Below, piece after piece: positions 1 through 15,666 of a stretch of 64,000 nt of DNA. Under the pieces are notes generated by a model. It ran no database searches and was not told the origin of the DNA. It saw nothing but the letters and a program-made list of their open reading frames with translations. Each line of letters begins with the position of its first letter. Position 1 is the stretch's first letter. The DNA comes from Hydrangea macrophylla (taxonomy: Eukaryota; Streptophyta; Magnoliopsida; Cornales; Hydrangeaceae), in the NCBI GenBank assembly GCA_033977485.1, contig CM066988.1, positions 138,484,859-138,548,858 on the forward strand. Direction: 5' to 3'. The translations under genes were made by a program, and so were the position numbers.

Positions 1-2931
1 ACCAAACAATTTGACCGCTTGGTCAAATCGTATGTTCCAACTTCTGGATGCCTGCTTAAGCCCATAAATGGACTTTTGCAACTTGCATACCAAGTTACCT
101 TTCCGACCAGCTATGAACCCTTCTGGTTGTTGCATATAGATGTCCTCCTCAAGATTGCCATTCAAGAATGCAGTCTTGACGTCCATCTGCCAGATCTCAA
201 AATCTAGGCATGCAGCAACGGATAAGAGTATTCTGATGGACTTGAGCATGGCCACCGGCGAGAAGGTTTCCTCATAGTCAATGCCCTCCCTCTGAGTATA
301 ACCTTTCGCAACAAGCCTTGCCTTAAAGGTCTCAACCTTTCCATCAGATCCTCTTTTCCTCTTGTAGACCCACTTACAGCCAATGGGTTTAATATTGGCT
401 GGAAGTTCTACAAGATCCCGGACCTGATTAGAATCCATAGTTTCCAATTCAGCCTTCATAGCTTTAACCCAATGAGCTGAATCAACATCAGCCATTGCCT
501 CTTCGTATGTGGTAGGATCAGATTCAGATTCTATGGAGACAGCTTCAAAAACTTCTCCTAAGAACATGTATCTATCAGGCTGGCTGATAATCCTTCCACT
601 ACGACGAGGTACTGGTGCGGAAATAGGTGAAGAAGTGGTGTTTTCCTGATTTACATCGTTATTAACTACGGGTTGGACTGAGGGCTCTCCTTCTATCTCT
701 CTAAGATCTATCCTTCCCTTAGGTTTATGGTTCATGATATAATCATCCTCCAAGAAAATAGCATTCGTACTGACGAACACCTTCTGTTCTCTTGGATCAT
801 AAAAATACCATCCATAAGTACCCTTTGGATACCCCACGAAGTAACATACTTCCGATCTAGAATCCAACTTGCTCATCTTTCCTTTTAGCACATGTGCCGG
901 ACATCCCCATATCCGGAGATGTTGCAAAGAAGGCTTGCGCTCAATCCACATCTCTCGTGGTGTCCTGGGAACAGATTTGCTTGGTACTAGATTTAGTATG
1001 TAAGCAGCGGTTTCCAAAGCATAACCCCAAAGAAATAAAGGTAACTCAGAATAACTCATCATTGACCTAGTCATGTCTAAAAGAGTCCGATTCCTTCTCT
1101 CCGCTACACCGTTTTGCTGAGGCGTACCAGGTGCAGTCAACTGTGACAGAATCCCATTCTGTACGAGGTGATCAATAAATTCATTAGAGAGATACTCGCC
1201 ACCTCGATCAGATCGAATGGCCTTGATATATGTGCCCAATTGCTTCTCCACTTCAGCCCTAAACTCTTTGAACTTTTCAAAGGCTTCAGACTTGTGCTGC
1301 ATTAGGTACACATATCCATACCTAGAGTGGTCATCAGTAAATGTTATGAAATACTCATAACCACCCCTTGCTCTAATATTTATTGGTCCACACACATCAG
1401 TATGAACTAATTCCAACAATGCATTGGTTCTATTGCCCTTTGCAGGAAAGGGCCTTTTGGTCATCTTACCCTCTAAACAAGACTCGCAGACTTCTATTGG
1501 TTCGAGAACCAAATCGCCTAAGACCCCTTCTTTGACTAGTCTGCCAATCCTATTTAGATTGATATGACCAAGCCTCATATGCCAAAGCCTTGTTGGATTA
1601 GTGGAAGATCTCTTTCTTTTAGATGGTACAGTTACCACTGAGTTATTAAGTTCCATACAAGAATCTTTAGAAAAATTGGGAGTAATCACATACAAACCAT
1701 TTGATTTAACACCAGAACATATAAAAGAACTATTTCTTTTAATCACAACTTCAGTTCCAAAATTAAAAGAATAACCATTATTCGATAAATTAGAAACTGA
1801 AATTAAATTACGTCTCATTGAAGGGACGTAAAGTACATCTGATAAAATCAAAACTTTATTGTCTAGAAATTCTAAAACTACGACTCCTATAGCAACCGCA
1901 GAAACGGTTGCGCTAGAACCTAGAGTAAGTACGATTTCCCCACCACTGCACTTCCTGGTTGATCTGAACCCCTGCAATGAATTACAGATATGGTTAGTCG
2001 CACCAGAATCAATGCACCAAGTGTTTGAAGTATCCGTTATAAAACTTACTTCAATCACATGTGATTCAATCATACCTTGAACTCTTGCAGCTAAGAATTT
2101 TGGACAGTTCCTCTTCCAGTGGCCCTTCTCACCGCATTGGAAACACTTTCCTTTGCCTTGGCCACCCACCTTCCCTTTGCCCTTACCTTTTCCCTTAGAT
2201 TTTGCAATCTTAGGGACCGGTCCAACACTTGAACCTCCAGTGCTAGCCTTCTTCTTCCCTTTCTTTCCTTTCGGCACAGATCGGGAAGAGGAAGCGCTTT
2301 TCTCAACGTTTAAAACGCTGCCCCCAGGTTTGATCACCCCTTCCGCTGCCAATAAAGAGCTCATCAATTCGCTCATTGAAAAATCCATTTTATTCATATT
2401 ATAATTCAGTTTAAATTGAGCGAATGATGGCGACAGCGTATTGAGGATCATATCAACTTGGGTCTGTGCATCGATGTTGGCACCTAGGGTCTCCAGCTCG
2501 TTTAAATAACCAATCATTTTCAAAACATGTTCTTTGACTGGAGTCCCTTCCGACATCTTAGCACTCATTATCTTCTGCATAGCTACCTGTCTGGCAGGCC
2601 TGCCATGCTCCCCAAACATCTTTTTCAGGGATTCGATAATGTCACTGGCAGAATTGTTCGACTGGTATTGGTGTTGTAACACATTAGCCATAGAAGCCAA
2701 TATGTAACAACGAGCCATCCCATTCGACTTTTTCCATTTATCGAACTCGCGTTTAGCAGCAGCCGAAGCATTTGCAGCGGGTTCTTCGGGGCATGGGGTG
2801 GTGAGGACATATATGTGATCCTCCGCAGTTAACACGATGTCAAGGTTACGTTTCTATTCAGTGTAGTTGTTTCCAGTTAACTTGTTTTGAGTGAGTATGG
2901 TGGCAAGTGGACTAAATGCAGATCCAGACAT
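1..2931 (-). pseudogene. copia gag-pol polyprotein, one nonsense codon, incomplete at window edge
   Basis: The frame opens at ATG 2931 (MSGSAFSPLATILTQ...). It meets a single TAG at 2856-2854 (codon 26, where a Trp would fit the local motif) and then stays open for about 950 codons to base 1. Visible in order: a gag capsid region; a CCHC zinc knuckle near 2145-2104 ([14 protein letters not shown]); protease DSGA near 2000; the integrase HHCC module near 1600-1450; the integrase Asp in HTDVCG near 1400, Asp in RSDRGGEY near 1210 and Glu in NGVAERRN near 1100; and the RT start ([14 protein letters not shown] near 300, [11 protein letters not shown] near 180). The RT active site and RNase H are beyond the left edge. 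With only one stop this is the least decayed polyprotein here. Without correction of codon 26, translation would need an internal start. Confidence 0.92.
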
Positions 2932-4574
2932 TATGATTTACTGAAAAATCAAAAAACAAAATAAATATGGATATCAGAATTTGACAGTTTGAAATAAAAG
3001 AATCCTTTTAAAACTCTTATTTTAAAACAAAGTCGCCGGAATATCGAAACGAAAGAATAAAGCCTCCGTGTGGTGGTCAATGTTCGATCTTTCGATTTAT
3101 CATAACTTATCCGCTATGCAACTCTTGCAAAACAAGTTATGACTTCCGAACCTATTTGATCTCTAAGTTTCTGAATAATGCCCCGTGTGGGATCCCTTAT
3201 CCATAGCTTAGCTAGTGTGTACCATTAACTAGGATCCAATCACAACCGTCTCAAGTAGCGCCTCCGTATGGTGGTCACCCTCTAACACGTCTGATTGATC
3301 CTTATCAAAAGAAGTTCACATCTAGTAACCAATGAGTAATGCATCCTCCGTATGGAATGATCACCCCTGGCGAGGTGACACAGAATGCATCACTCATCTT
3401 ACAGTGAACCGTTAATGGAAGATCGTGGGTGTAATTAATAAGACCCTCTCCCACTAGATTTAGTAAAAAAGGATTTTGCTTTGTGAGAAAATCTGTTTCT
3501 ACACACTTCCCATAAACATCTAATGTTTACTAATGTGTTGAAAACGGTTTTTGAATTTTATTTTAGAAAACTTGTTTTGCGTGCATGCAACAATGTATTA
3601 TACGCCAATCACAAACAAAGCACATAAAACAAAAAACTAAAATCAAATAAAAGACATCCAAACGATGCCTCTATCTCCCATGGCTCTATCTCCATAGAAC
3701 CTGCTTTTGGTTTGATCGCCTCCAGCTCCATCTTCATGGACAACGGCTCCTTGCTCCATCTTCATGGATATTCTAATTCTATTACATTGAACCTATGCCT
3801 CTTTTGAAGCTTACAATTTATCTAGAAATAGAAATAACAACAACAAAATAAAAGGCTAGGGAAACCGGTGCGACTTTCCTTTTCGTAGGATTGAAGTCGC
3901 AGCGCCCTTTACATATGCCTTAAAACCAAACCAAACTTAAAACAACACACCAATCTAAAACATTCAAACACAAAATTAAATGCTCTTGGCGCCATGGGAG
4001 ATAGCGACTAACTTTTGCTGCAAAAGGTTAGTTGAACACACATCCACGCATATATATAACAAAATATAACTATTGGAACCCTTAATTGATTCACACAGTA
4101 TATAAACTCTTTACATACTGAATTAAAACTCAAAACAGCATCTAACTTCTCTGTCATAGTTCGATCGATTGAACACTGTTCAATCGCTTGAACATTCTAT
4201 TTCACAGAATGATTAAAAATTTTGCAGAATACGTTAAAATTAAACTTTTAATTTCAAAATACTTTTAAAACTGTGAAACAAAGATCCTGACAAAGAGTCT
4301 GTATCGATCGATCGAACTCTATTCGATCGCTCGAACAACAGAAGGTTTCGATCGATCGAAACCTGTTCGATCGCTCGAGTACAGAGCGTTCGATCGATCG
4401 AGACTACTTCGATCGATCGAACCCATCTTGCATCCAATGCAATCACAGATTTGTATACTGCTGTGATAAAACTGCAGAAACAGATCTGTGACGATGCAGT
4501 TTCGAAAGCAGTTCTAAAATCAACATGCAAATCAAAATAGTGTTCCAAAAAACGCATCTATAGATCCAAACGAG
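2932..4574 (-). other. long untranslated leader of the minus-strand copia
   Basis: About 1.64 kb separates the primer-binding site from the gag ATG, far longer than in compact copia elements. No ORF here resembles a known protein. It contains short near-repeats around 'cctccgtgtggtggtca' (3065-3085, 3260-3280, 3340-3360) and, nearest the LTR, an array of TCGATCGA palindromes. It may hold packaging signals or an intron, but nothing in the sequence decides this. Confidence 0.6.
4157..4436. repeat. array of paired TTCGATCGATCGAA-type palindromes in the copia leader
   Basis: Eight copies of a 14-16 bp dyad with core TTCGATCG(A/C)TCGAA occur as four close pairs. The partners are separated by only about 4-12 bp and the pairs by longer gaps. 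Some copies are perfect palindromes and some have one changed position (for example gctcga for gatcga). The same word recurs in the LTR of this element. Confidence 0.85.
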
Positions 4575-4578
4575 CGTG

Positions 4579-4590
4579 GCTCTGATACCA
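4579..4590 (-). other. primer-binding site (initiator Met tRNA type)
   Basis: On the minus strand TGGTATCAGAGC follows the LTR terminus after two bases (AT). This is the standard plant copia primer-binding site and fixes the inner LTR boundary and the direction of the element. Confidence 0.93.
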
Positions 4591-4937
4591 ATTGTTGGAA
4601 TTACAGGTTTAAATGGAAAGTTTAAACGCGCAGCGGAAAAATCAAGTTATGAAACTTTATTGGCATGCCCGGATCTACTACTCGTCAATTCTACAGATAC
4701 GCACAAGAGGGGACACGAGTTATACCTTAGTGTCTTGAACCCAATTCTGATCTTCAACTTCCAGCAGCCTCCACTAGATGATCTTCACCCTTATGACTCC
4801 TGCGGATGCCTGCCAGAAAGACTAGGGTTGGTGGGAACCCTAATGGAGAGGATAGAGAAGGTTTTGGGACTCCAAAACAGTTTCTGCAGCTTCTGACGTT
4901 CAAAACGACGAACAACTTTTTCCAGAACGCAGCTGCC

Positions 4938-4947
4938 CTATTTATAG
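4938..4947 (-). promoter_or_regulatory. TATA box of the copia LTR promoter
   Basis: Reads CTATAAATAG on the minus strand, inside the LTR and oriented toward gag-pol. The palindrome array begins about 20 bp upstream. Its role as the U3 promoter is inferred from position and motif. Confidence 0.6.
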
Positions 4948-4967
4948 ATTCCCAGAACCGACCTAGA

Positions 4968-5080
4968 CTTCGAGCGATCAAAGTGCCTTCGATCGATCGA
5001 ACATTCGATCGATCGAACCATCTTCGATCGATCGAACCTGCAGACTTCAATCGATCGAGACATCTTCGATCGATCGAACC
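4968..5080. repeat. palindrome array upstream of the LTR TATA box
   Basis: Six copies of the TTCGATCGATCGAAC word (the outermost and the fifth are imperfect) lie in about 110 bp, again paired at short spacing. The position just upstream of the TATA box suggests a cis-regulatory array. Binding by a factor is inference only. Confidence 0.8.
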
Positions 5081-6088
5081 TGTCTGGACATCATCCTCAA
5101 GCATCTTTCCAAGCATCCTGGCGGAGCTAAGAGTGGGACCTCCTAGGCTCTTTATTGTTGGCTCAGACCAGTTTGTTAATCACCATGACCAAACTCTTTG
5201 ATCAGCAAACTAACTAACTGGTCAGTTAAAGTTTACTCCACTATAAAACGATAACTGAACTCCAACGCAAAAGAACATATCCGAAGCGATAACTAGACTT
5301 GTATGTTGTACTAATGTCCCTCTACCGTCAGCATTCGTAATCATATTCAGGTAATCGGATAACTGTTACTGTCAACCTGAATCATGATTACTTCTTGTAT
5401 TCCTTGAGTCCCATTCACCTCTCATGATTACCAAACATGTTGATAACTCTTATCAACAAGACTGCAGTACTCAGTAATCGACATGGTGACATTCTCAAGG
5501 GAATGCTTACTCTGAAACAGAGGGTAGATTCTATCTTGACAATATATGTTCACAACCCTATGAATATGACATACCCAAGATACCCAGGTGTTGATCTTTT
5601 ATAGACCTCACTGATTGGTAAGTCAAAGCAGCCATATCCACAGTCTGTGTTCATAATCGTCTCAAGATTAAGAACACGTACCTTATACAAGTTATGAGTT
5701 CCTATTGACTGTTTGACAGTCTTAAGCGTCAATAGGAAACTCAGGTCCGTCAATGCACTATAAGCACTAGCATATCAACTAAGAGCTACACTCTAGTGAT
5801 TGAGATTAATCACTCCATCCAATGGTAGTTAATTATGCTACAGTGTAGACTTGATGAGGTATCCAGTCTCATCATCCACTGTGACACATTCTAAGTATTA
5901 AAGAATAGTAATTCGTATCTCACTTGTGTGCATCTCATACACACACGAATTACTTACTATAATACTTCAGGATTAACAATCATCTCATGAAAAGAACATA
6001 CACAATGAAATGTAAAGCTGATATCCATATATTAAAATGTCAATGTCTCATACATAAAGTTATGGTTTGAGGGCACAAACCCAACAGC

Positions 6089-7489
6089 TATGATCCTGTT
6101 TCTCGTCATTTTTATCACTCGTTGGATGTCACCTTCTTGGAAACTGTTCCGTTTTTTACAGGTCCTGCTCCTTCTCCACCAGTAGCTACTGTGGAGGATA
6201 CTGTGGAAGATATTTCTATTCTTCCCCGTCCTGTTCCTATTCTTGAGCCCTCTGGGGTATCATTGCCTCCAGTTGTCTCCACTGATTTCATACAGGTACA
6301 CTCGTTGTCCACGCTCTTTGGACCCCCCCCCCCCCCCCCCCGCCAACTTCTTCTTCAGAATCAGGTATGTTGCCTTCTCCCATAGTTTCTGATGTTGATA
6401 TTGTTCCTCCTCGTTACCCTACTCGCATTCGTCGCCCTACTTCTCGCTTTATTCTCTCAAGTAGCACTATCCATCCCATTTCCAAGTTTGTGTCTTATCA
6501 GGGACTGTCCAAATCCTTTCACTCCTTTGTTAGTGCAGTTGATTCTGTCTCTATTCCTCGCTCGGTTCATGAGGCTCTCCAAAATCCTAAGTGGGTGGCT
6601 GCTATGAAAGTGGAAATGGGTGATCTTCAGGGCAACCGGACTTGGGATCTTGTCACTCTCCCTCCTGGTGAGCGTACAGTTGGCTGTAAATGGGTTTTCA
6701 GTATTAAGTATTTGGCAGATGGCATTATTGATCGGTATAAAGCTCATTTGGTGGCCAAGGGCTTTACTCAGGTTCCCGGTAAGGACTTTGGTGCTACGTT
6801 TACTCCTGTAGCTAAGTTGACTACGGTCCGCCTTCTAGTTTCTCTGGCTACATCTCACTCCTGGCCTCTTCATCAGCTGGATGTCAAGAATGCCTTCCTC
6901 AATGGTGATTTATCCGAAACTATTTATATGGATCCTCCACCTGATTTTCGGGTTCAGGGGGAGTATTCGGGGAAAGTGTGTCGTCTTCGAAAATCCCTCT
7001 ATGGCCTTAAACAATTTCCTCATGCTTGGTTTAGCCGTTTCAGTGAGGTGGTCCTTACTATGGGCTTTATTCGGTGTCACTCAGATTACACCTGCTTTCT
7101 TTGTCGCAACTCCCAAGGGAAGTGTAATATTATTTCAGTTTATGTCGATGATATTATTATTACGGGTGATGATGCATCAGGTATTGTTCAAGTAAAACAT
7201 GGTCTCAGGGTGTCATTTGACATTAAAGATTTGGGTCCTTTGAGATATTTCTTTGGTATTGAGGTAGCTCGCTCACGCCAAGGTATCTCTTTATCTCAGC
7301 GAAAGTATGCTTTGGATCTCCTTCAGGATACTGGTATGCTTGGGTGTAGATCGGCTTCATCCCCTATGGATCCAAACCTGTAGTTATCTACTGAGTTGGG
7401 AGAGTTATTACCTGATCCCTCGGTATATCAGCGTCTTGTGGGTCGTCTCATCTATTTGACGAACACAAGACCGGATCTGACATTTGTAG
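6089..7489 (+). pseudogene. copia pol: integrase tail and reverse transcriptase
   Basis: The frame is open from the junction (YDPVSRHFYHS, then VTFLE, the usual post-integrase segment) to a run of 19 C at 6323-6341. There it shifts one frame and continues as the RT: KWVAAMKVEM near 6590, KWVFSIKYLADG near 6690, KAHLVAKGFTQ near 6740, QLDVKNAFLNG near 6878 and the catalytic YVDD at about 7141. TAG at 7381-7383 replaces a Lys-type codon in the PMDPNLKLS motif, and the frame then continues to the solo LTR. Inactive: frameshift, nonsense codon and insertion. Confidence 0.9.
6323..6341. repeat. 19-bp C homopolymer causing a frameshift in copia pol
   Basis: The tract lies in the variable proline-rich linker between integrase and RT. 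The flanking coding segments are in different frames, so the tract has changed length by slippage, or its length is mis-sequenced. Confidence 0.85.
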
Positions 7490-9600
7490 TATAACACCCG
7501 TAATCGTGTTATTGCATTTCACTGCATTGTCTTGCATGATAATGTAATGTGTTGTGCATTTTGGCACATGTGTGAGTGAGTTTTGACTCACGAGGCAATT
7601 TGGGTGTCTGTGTTAGAGAACCCTTTGAGGCGGTCACTGTGGAATACCTTAAATGTTTATATGGAAATAAATATTTACCTGTGTATTTCAATATCTATAT
7701 TATTTTCTGGCTTAGAATATATTTCTGTTGTTAGATTTAGTATCCTGGTGAGGACGAATGAACACGCTATTAATTTGGTAGGCTAATTAGCAACTTCGGA
7801 AACGTCACGTAGAAATTCGCGTTTTAGCGACCAAACGAAACTTAGTCGAAAACTTTTATAATTTTGAGGTTTCACTTGTAAAGCTATGAATAAGCTGTAT
7901 AGAAAGTTTCAGAGACTGATTAGGAGTTTTGAAAACTCGTGGGGAGGTAAACGTAATTCTCGAGAGTTTTGCCTATATATAGATAGAGATGGTTGAGATA
8001 TTTTTATAAGTTCTTAACCTAAATTCCAAAAAGGGGTTTATAAGTTCTTAACCTAAATTCCAAAAAGGGGGCCATAGGGAGATTTTGGAGCTTAGAGCTT
8101 TGCGACGCCAAACGACGACCTTTCGTCAGTCTGTTTTCTCCCAGATTTCATATTCGAGCTCCTCGAGGTAAGAGCTTCGTTTTGATATCTATTAGGGCCT
8201 GTTTGGCTAAGTTTTCCGAAAAGTCATTTTCTAGAATTTTTCATAAAAGTTGATAAATGGAATTTTGATCCATAGGAATTGTACTAAACGGACTTCTACA
8301 CGTTCTTTGTACACGGGTTTTATTTTGATCGAAGTTTAAGAGCGTAAATCAGAGGTGAGTGATCCAACTATGTTTTTGAATGATTTCTTGGCGTGTATTC
8401 ATGTTATGTTTGAATAGCATGTATTTAATTTATAGATATATACTGTGTAGTTCATATTGGGCATTTGTATTGATAAGTAGGCCCAATAACACGATGAATT
8501 GTTTGATTTCCGCGAGCATGGTGATATGTATTTGAGCATTTTAAGTTGCTTATGTGGGTCAGAAGGAGCACGTGGTCACCGTGCCATTTTGTGGAGCCGA
8601 TATAGGCATTGAGGTCGCACGATTGAAGAGAAGAATCGTGGGTCTTACCCTTTCGCGTGGACTTATTGGCGAGGAGTCGCGGATTGGGAGTATGGACGGG
8701 CACGTGAGTCTCCCGTGACTAGTATGAATTGTAGAGATGTGAATGCGGGCATGTTTATCATTCATGTGCATATGTTGTTTTATTCACTAAGCGTTAGCTT
8801 AAACAAATCAAATATCTGTGGTTATTCAAATAACCATTTCAGGTGTTAATGCTGGAGAGGAATCGGAGAAGTGAGCATGTGGGTTTAGAGTTCGATTAGA
8901 AGGCAACCCGAATGTTGATCTTGTAGTTTTAGAACAATAGGAATGTTGTAATAAGAATTTGAATGTTTTAACTTATGTTTAACTTAGTATGTTAGAATGG
9001 ACCTAAAGCATGGTAATAGTTAGTAACATGTTGTAATTGTACTTTGGTAATGTTTTAATACAGCTAGGATTACTTTGATGTGAGGTTGGAGTGTGTGGTT
9101 AACACTTGGTTGTTTTAAAAAGCTTTTGAAACTTGTTTTTCTGCAGATTGGGCTGCTGTCAGGGGAGCAGTCGACTGGTTCAGTGTCCAGTCGACTAGAC
9201 CCTTGTGCCTGCTAGCTACTGCTTTTTAATATGGCAAAAGCAGTCGACTGGGCCCTGCCCCAGTCGACAGGACCTCTGAAGGTTTATGTATTCATTTTGT
9301 TTCTGCTTACTTCAGTCGACCGAAGGGGGAATTCAGTCGACTGAAAGTTGGAGGCCCCAGTCGACTGGACCCCAGTCTCAGTCGACTGGATGGTCTGTTA
9401 AACCTTTTTTGAGAACTCTCTGCTTTCTTCAGTCGATTGAGGTCCCGACCCAGACGACTGGACCCCTAGTTTTAAAAAGTGTTTTGTTTTTCCACTGCGT
9501 GTGTTCTTCAAACTAAATTTTGGGAACGTTAATAAATTGGGTTAGCCTCGGTGGCGTGCTATAGGCTCCGGTTCCGCTATTGTGGGACCGGGCTGTGACA
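7490..9600 (+). repeat. solo LTR, copy A (2111 bp), target duplication TGTAG
   Basis: The element starts TATAACACCCG (an original TGTAACACCCG with one change) and ends CTGTGACA. It is flanked by TGTAG at 7485-7489 and 9601-9605. There are no internal coding domains, primer-binding site or polypurine tract, so this is a solo LTR left by recombination. A TATA-like tract (cctatatatag, about 7972) suggests plus orientation. A 32-bp unit (tataagttcttaacc...) is tandemly duplicated at about 8005-8068. The TGT(A/C)ACA(C/T)CC start and 2-kb length resemble Del/Tekay-type gypsy LTRs, which is a guess. Confidence 0.88.
9168..9463. repeat. ten CAGTCGACTG-type palindromes in solo LTR A
   Basis: Ten sites match CAGTCGACTGG with zero to a few changes, and eight keep the GTCGAC core. 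They are grouped in pairs separated by roughly 8-20 bp. The same ten positions can be matched in solo LTR B. Confidence 0.85.
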
Positions 9601-10213
9601 TGTAGTTAGTGTTGTGAGTCAGTTTATGCACTCACCTCGAACCTCTCATTTGGATGCTATGTATCATATTCTCCGATATCTTAAGACTTGTCCGGGTCTC
9701 GGTCTATTCTTTAAAACAGGAATACAGTCAGGCCTTTCCTGTTTTACTGATGCTGATTATGCAGGTTCGAAAAGTGATAGACGCTTCACTTCTGGTTTGT
9801 GTATTTTTTGTGGTGATCATCTAATATCGTGGAAAAGCAAGAAACAAGCGGTAGTCTCCCGCTCTTCTGCTGAAGCCGAGTATCGTGCCATGGCTCAAGG
9901 GACATGTGAGCTGCTCTGGCTTCGTTCTATTCTTAATGAATTGGGGTTCCCTGTGAAGGACTCATCTACTTTGTTTTGTGATAATAAGTTGGCTATCATG
10001 TTATCATCCGACTCCGTCCTCCATGAGAGAACAAAGCACATAGAAGTTGTTATTCATTTCATTCGTGAAAAAGTTCAGTCAGGAGTTATCTCACCAAGCT
10101 TTGTCACCTCTCGTGAACAAACAGAAGATATGTTTACTAAGTCTATTGGTCCTGGTCTTCTTCAGTCATCTCTTCGCAAGCTAGGGCTAGTCAATATATT
10201 CGCCCCAGCTTGA
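9601..10213 (+). pseudogene. copia RNase H, C-terminal part of pol
   Basis: This continues pol after the solo LTR. The block holds the copia RNase H signatures: TDADYAGS near 9748, SGLCIFCGDHLISWKSKKQ near 9795, SSAEAEYRAMA near 9865, FCDNKLAIML near 9976 and RTKHIEVVIHFIREKV near 10030. The frame ends at TGA 10211-10213, directly before the polypurine tract. This piece is intact, but the gene is broken upstream. Confidence 0.9.
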
Positions 10214-10220
10214 GGGGGAG

Positions 10221-10464
10221 TGTTGGAATTAGGAAATACTTTTAGTGTTGCTGATTTGATTCTCTTTATTTAGTGTCATGTTGACCAACCATTATTTCTT
10301 ATTTATTAGGCGATATTTATTTTCCTTTTCTGGCTTTCTAAGCTTTGTATATATACACATGGGATTAGTGTAATGAAATTATCCTTTTCCCTAAACTCTT
10401 TTTATATTGTTGGGCTTCTCCACCTATCAGCTTAAGCTTTTAGGTTGGATAAAGAGTTTCTACA
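10221..10464 (+). repeat. 3' LTR of the plus-strand copia (right end uncertain)
   Basis: Starts TGTTGGAATTAGG directly after the polypurine tract GAGGGGGAG. It contains a TATA-like tract (gtatatatacac) and a U5-like tract (atcagcttaagctttt). A TTCTACA at about 10458-10464 is a plausible end, but I found no duplication to confirm it. Confidence 0.6.
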
Positions 10465-10497
10465 TGGTGGCTTTCCCTATTATGTGGTCCAGGGAAT

Positions 10498-10614
10498 GTG
10501 TTGAATTATCCCACATCGCTCGGGTAGAGACCCCGTATGTGTTCTTATAAGCTTGGGCAATCCTACCCTAACAAGATGTCTTAAGAGGGACCTGTAGGGC
10601 TTTCTACAACAGCT
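10498..10614. repeat. possible LTR fragment
   Basis: Runs from TGTTGAATTATCCCACATCG to CTACAACA. It resembles the start of other plant LTRs that begin with a 'cccacatcg' tract. No coding sequence or duplicated flanks are visible, so the identity is weak. Confidence 0.3.
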
Positions 10615-11271
10615 TGTGCATAACAAGAAAAGACAGCTTAATTACAAGGTGGAATTTAGTACAAATAATTGAAAACCCGATCTTCCACATCTTACATGTT
10701 AATTGCAGCCCTTGTCCAAACAGTTGAGAACATTGTATACTATAATCAAGGATCACAAGCTTCAATTCACGTTCTAGTCAACAATGACGAACTTCAGTTC
10801 ATATGCGTGCGATAGTGGGAGAGCAATCCCTGAGTAGAAAAGAAGTAGAAATCACTAGTCTGTTTCAATCACAAGTAGGGGAAAGACAAAGGTTTATGAC
10901 CACGGTATCCTATAAAAGGTGACCACTGACCAGTTCCGTATTGTCGAATTCCCTTTGCATGACTGAGCGCGACTCAATACTGAGAGTAGATCACCAGATC
11001 TGAAAAAAGAAGTATCTGGATTTGACCCCAAAAAAAAAAAAAGAAGCAAGGAGGTCCTGAATGACAACCGGACCAAGGAAAACAAAAAAAAACCAAAACC
11101 CTCAACCAATGAAGTCAAAACTAATCACAGAATAGCACTTGAATAGTTCAAATACTATTTTGGTAATGGCCATCAGAAGGTTCAGCAAAGCAACAGTCAT
11201 CTTGAACATTTATTGTCCTAGAAAGTAAATATATTACAACAAAAACATTGGTCCAACGACACATACATATA
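10615..11271. other. 3' flank of kinase gene 1
   Basis: No gene is seen. The part next to the stop codon (about 11180-11271) reads on the minus strand as a 3' UTR sharing GGACCAATGTTTTTGT and an AATAAATGT polyadenylation-like motif with the 3' flanks of genes 2 and 3. The rest is A-rich. Confidence 0.55.

Positions 11272-15666
<4,395 letters not shown>

Larger units (their letters stand above)
1..6086 (-). mobile_element. Ty1/copia LTR retrotransposon, 5' portion
   Basis: On the minus strand the order is 5' LTR (4593-6086), Met-tRNA-type primer-binding site, a long leader, then gag-protease-integrase-reverse transcriptase running off the left edge before the YVDD box. The right boundary is exact: the LTR ends CCAACA at 6086, and the next base resumes the interrupted pol frame of a different, plus-strand copia. 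The 5 bp GCTAT at 6087-6091 should be one copy of the target duplication; the partner lies outside the window. Domain order (integrase before RT) fixes the copia superfamily. Confidence 0.93.
4593..6086 (-). repeat. 5' LTR of the minus-strand copia (1494 bp)
   Basis: Bounded by TGTTGG at 4593 and CCAACA at 6086 as inverted termini, with the primer site just inside. A TATA-like CTATAAATAG lies on the minus strand at 4947-4938. A cluster of TCGATCGA palindromes lies directly upstream of that box in the direction of transcription. Small ORFs in both directions here have no recognisable product. Confidence 0.88.
6087..10464 (+). mobile_element. Ty1/copia LTR retrotransposon, 3' half, split by two insertions
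   Basis: Only the part from the integrase C-terminal tail to the 3' LTR is in the window; the minus-strand copia was inserted at its left edge. A 2111-bp solo LTR (7490-9600) with duplicated TGTAG interrupts the RNase H-proximal region. Removing it restores a continuous frame across TFVVSVVSQ. The RT carries the YVDD box, and a polypurine tract (10213-10220) precedes the 3' LTR. The outer end of that LTR is uncertain. Confidence 0.9.

Noticed and set aside
4157..5080. Regular short repeats suggest a CRISPR array
   Set aside because: Spacing is irregular, repeats are 14-16 bp palindromes with no uniform spacers or cas genes, and they lie within a plant LTR element.
4806..5201. Overlapping ORFs of 120-131 codons on both strands
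   Set aside because: Both run through the palindrome array (repeated RSID/SIDR residues) inside an LTR, with no domain; a result of the repeat, not a gene.
8200..8280. MITE-like start 'gggcctgtttggct' within solo LTR A
   Set aside because: The same position in copy B reads 'ggccatgtttggtt' and no inverted end follows; it is part of the LTR.
9286..9516. ORF with repeated QSTG residues; similar one at 18059-18418
   Set aside because: Translation of the CAGTCGACTGG array in the solo LTRs; no independent evidence of coding.
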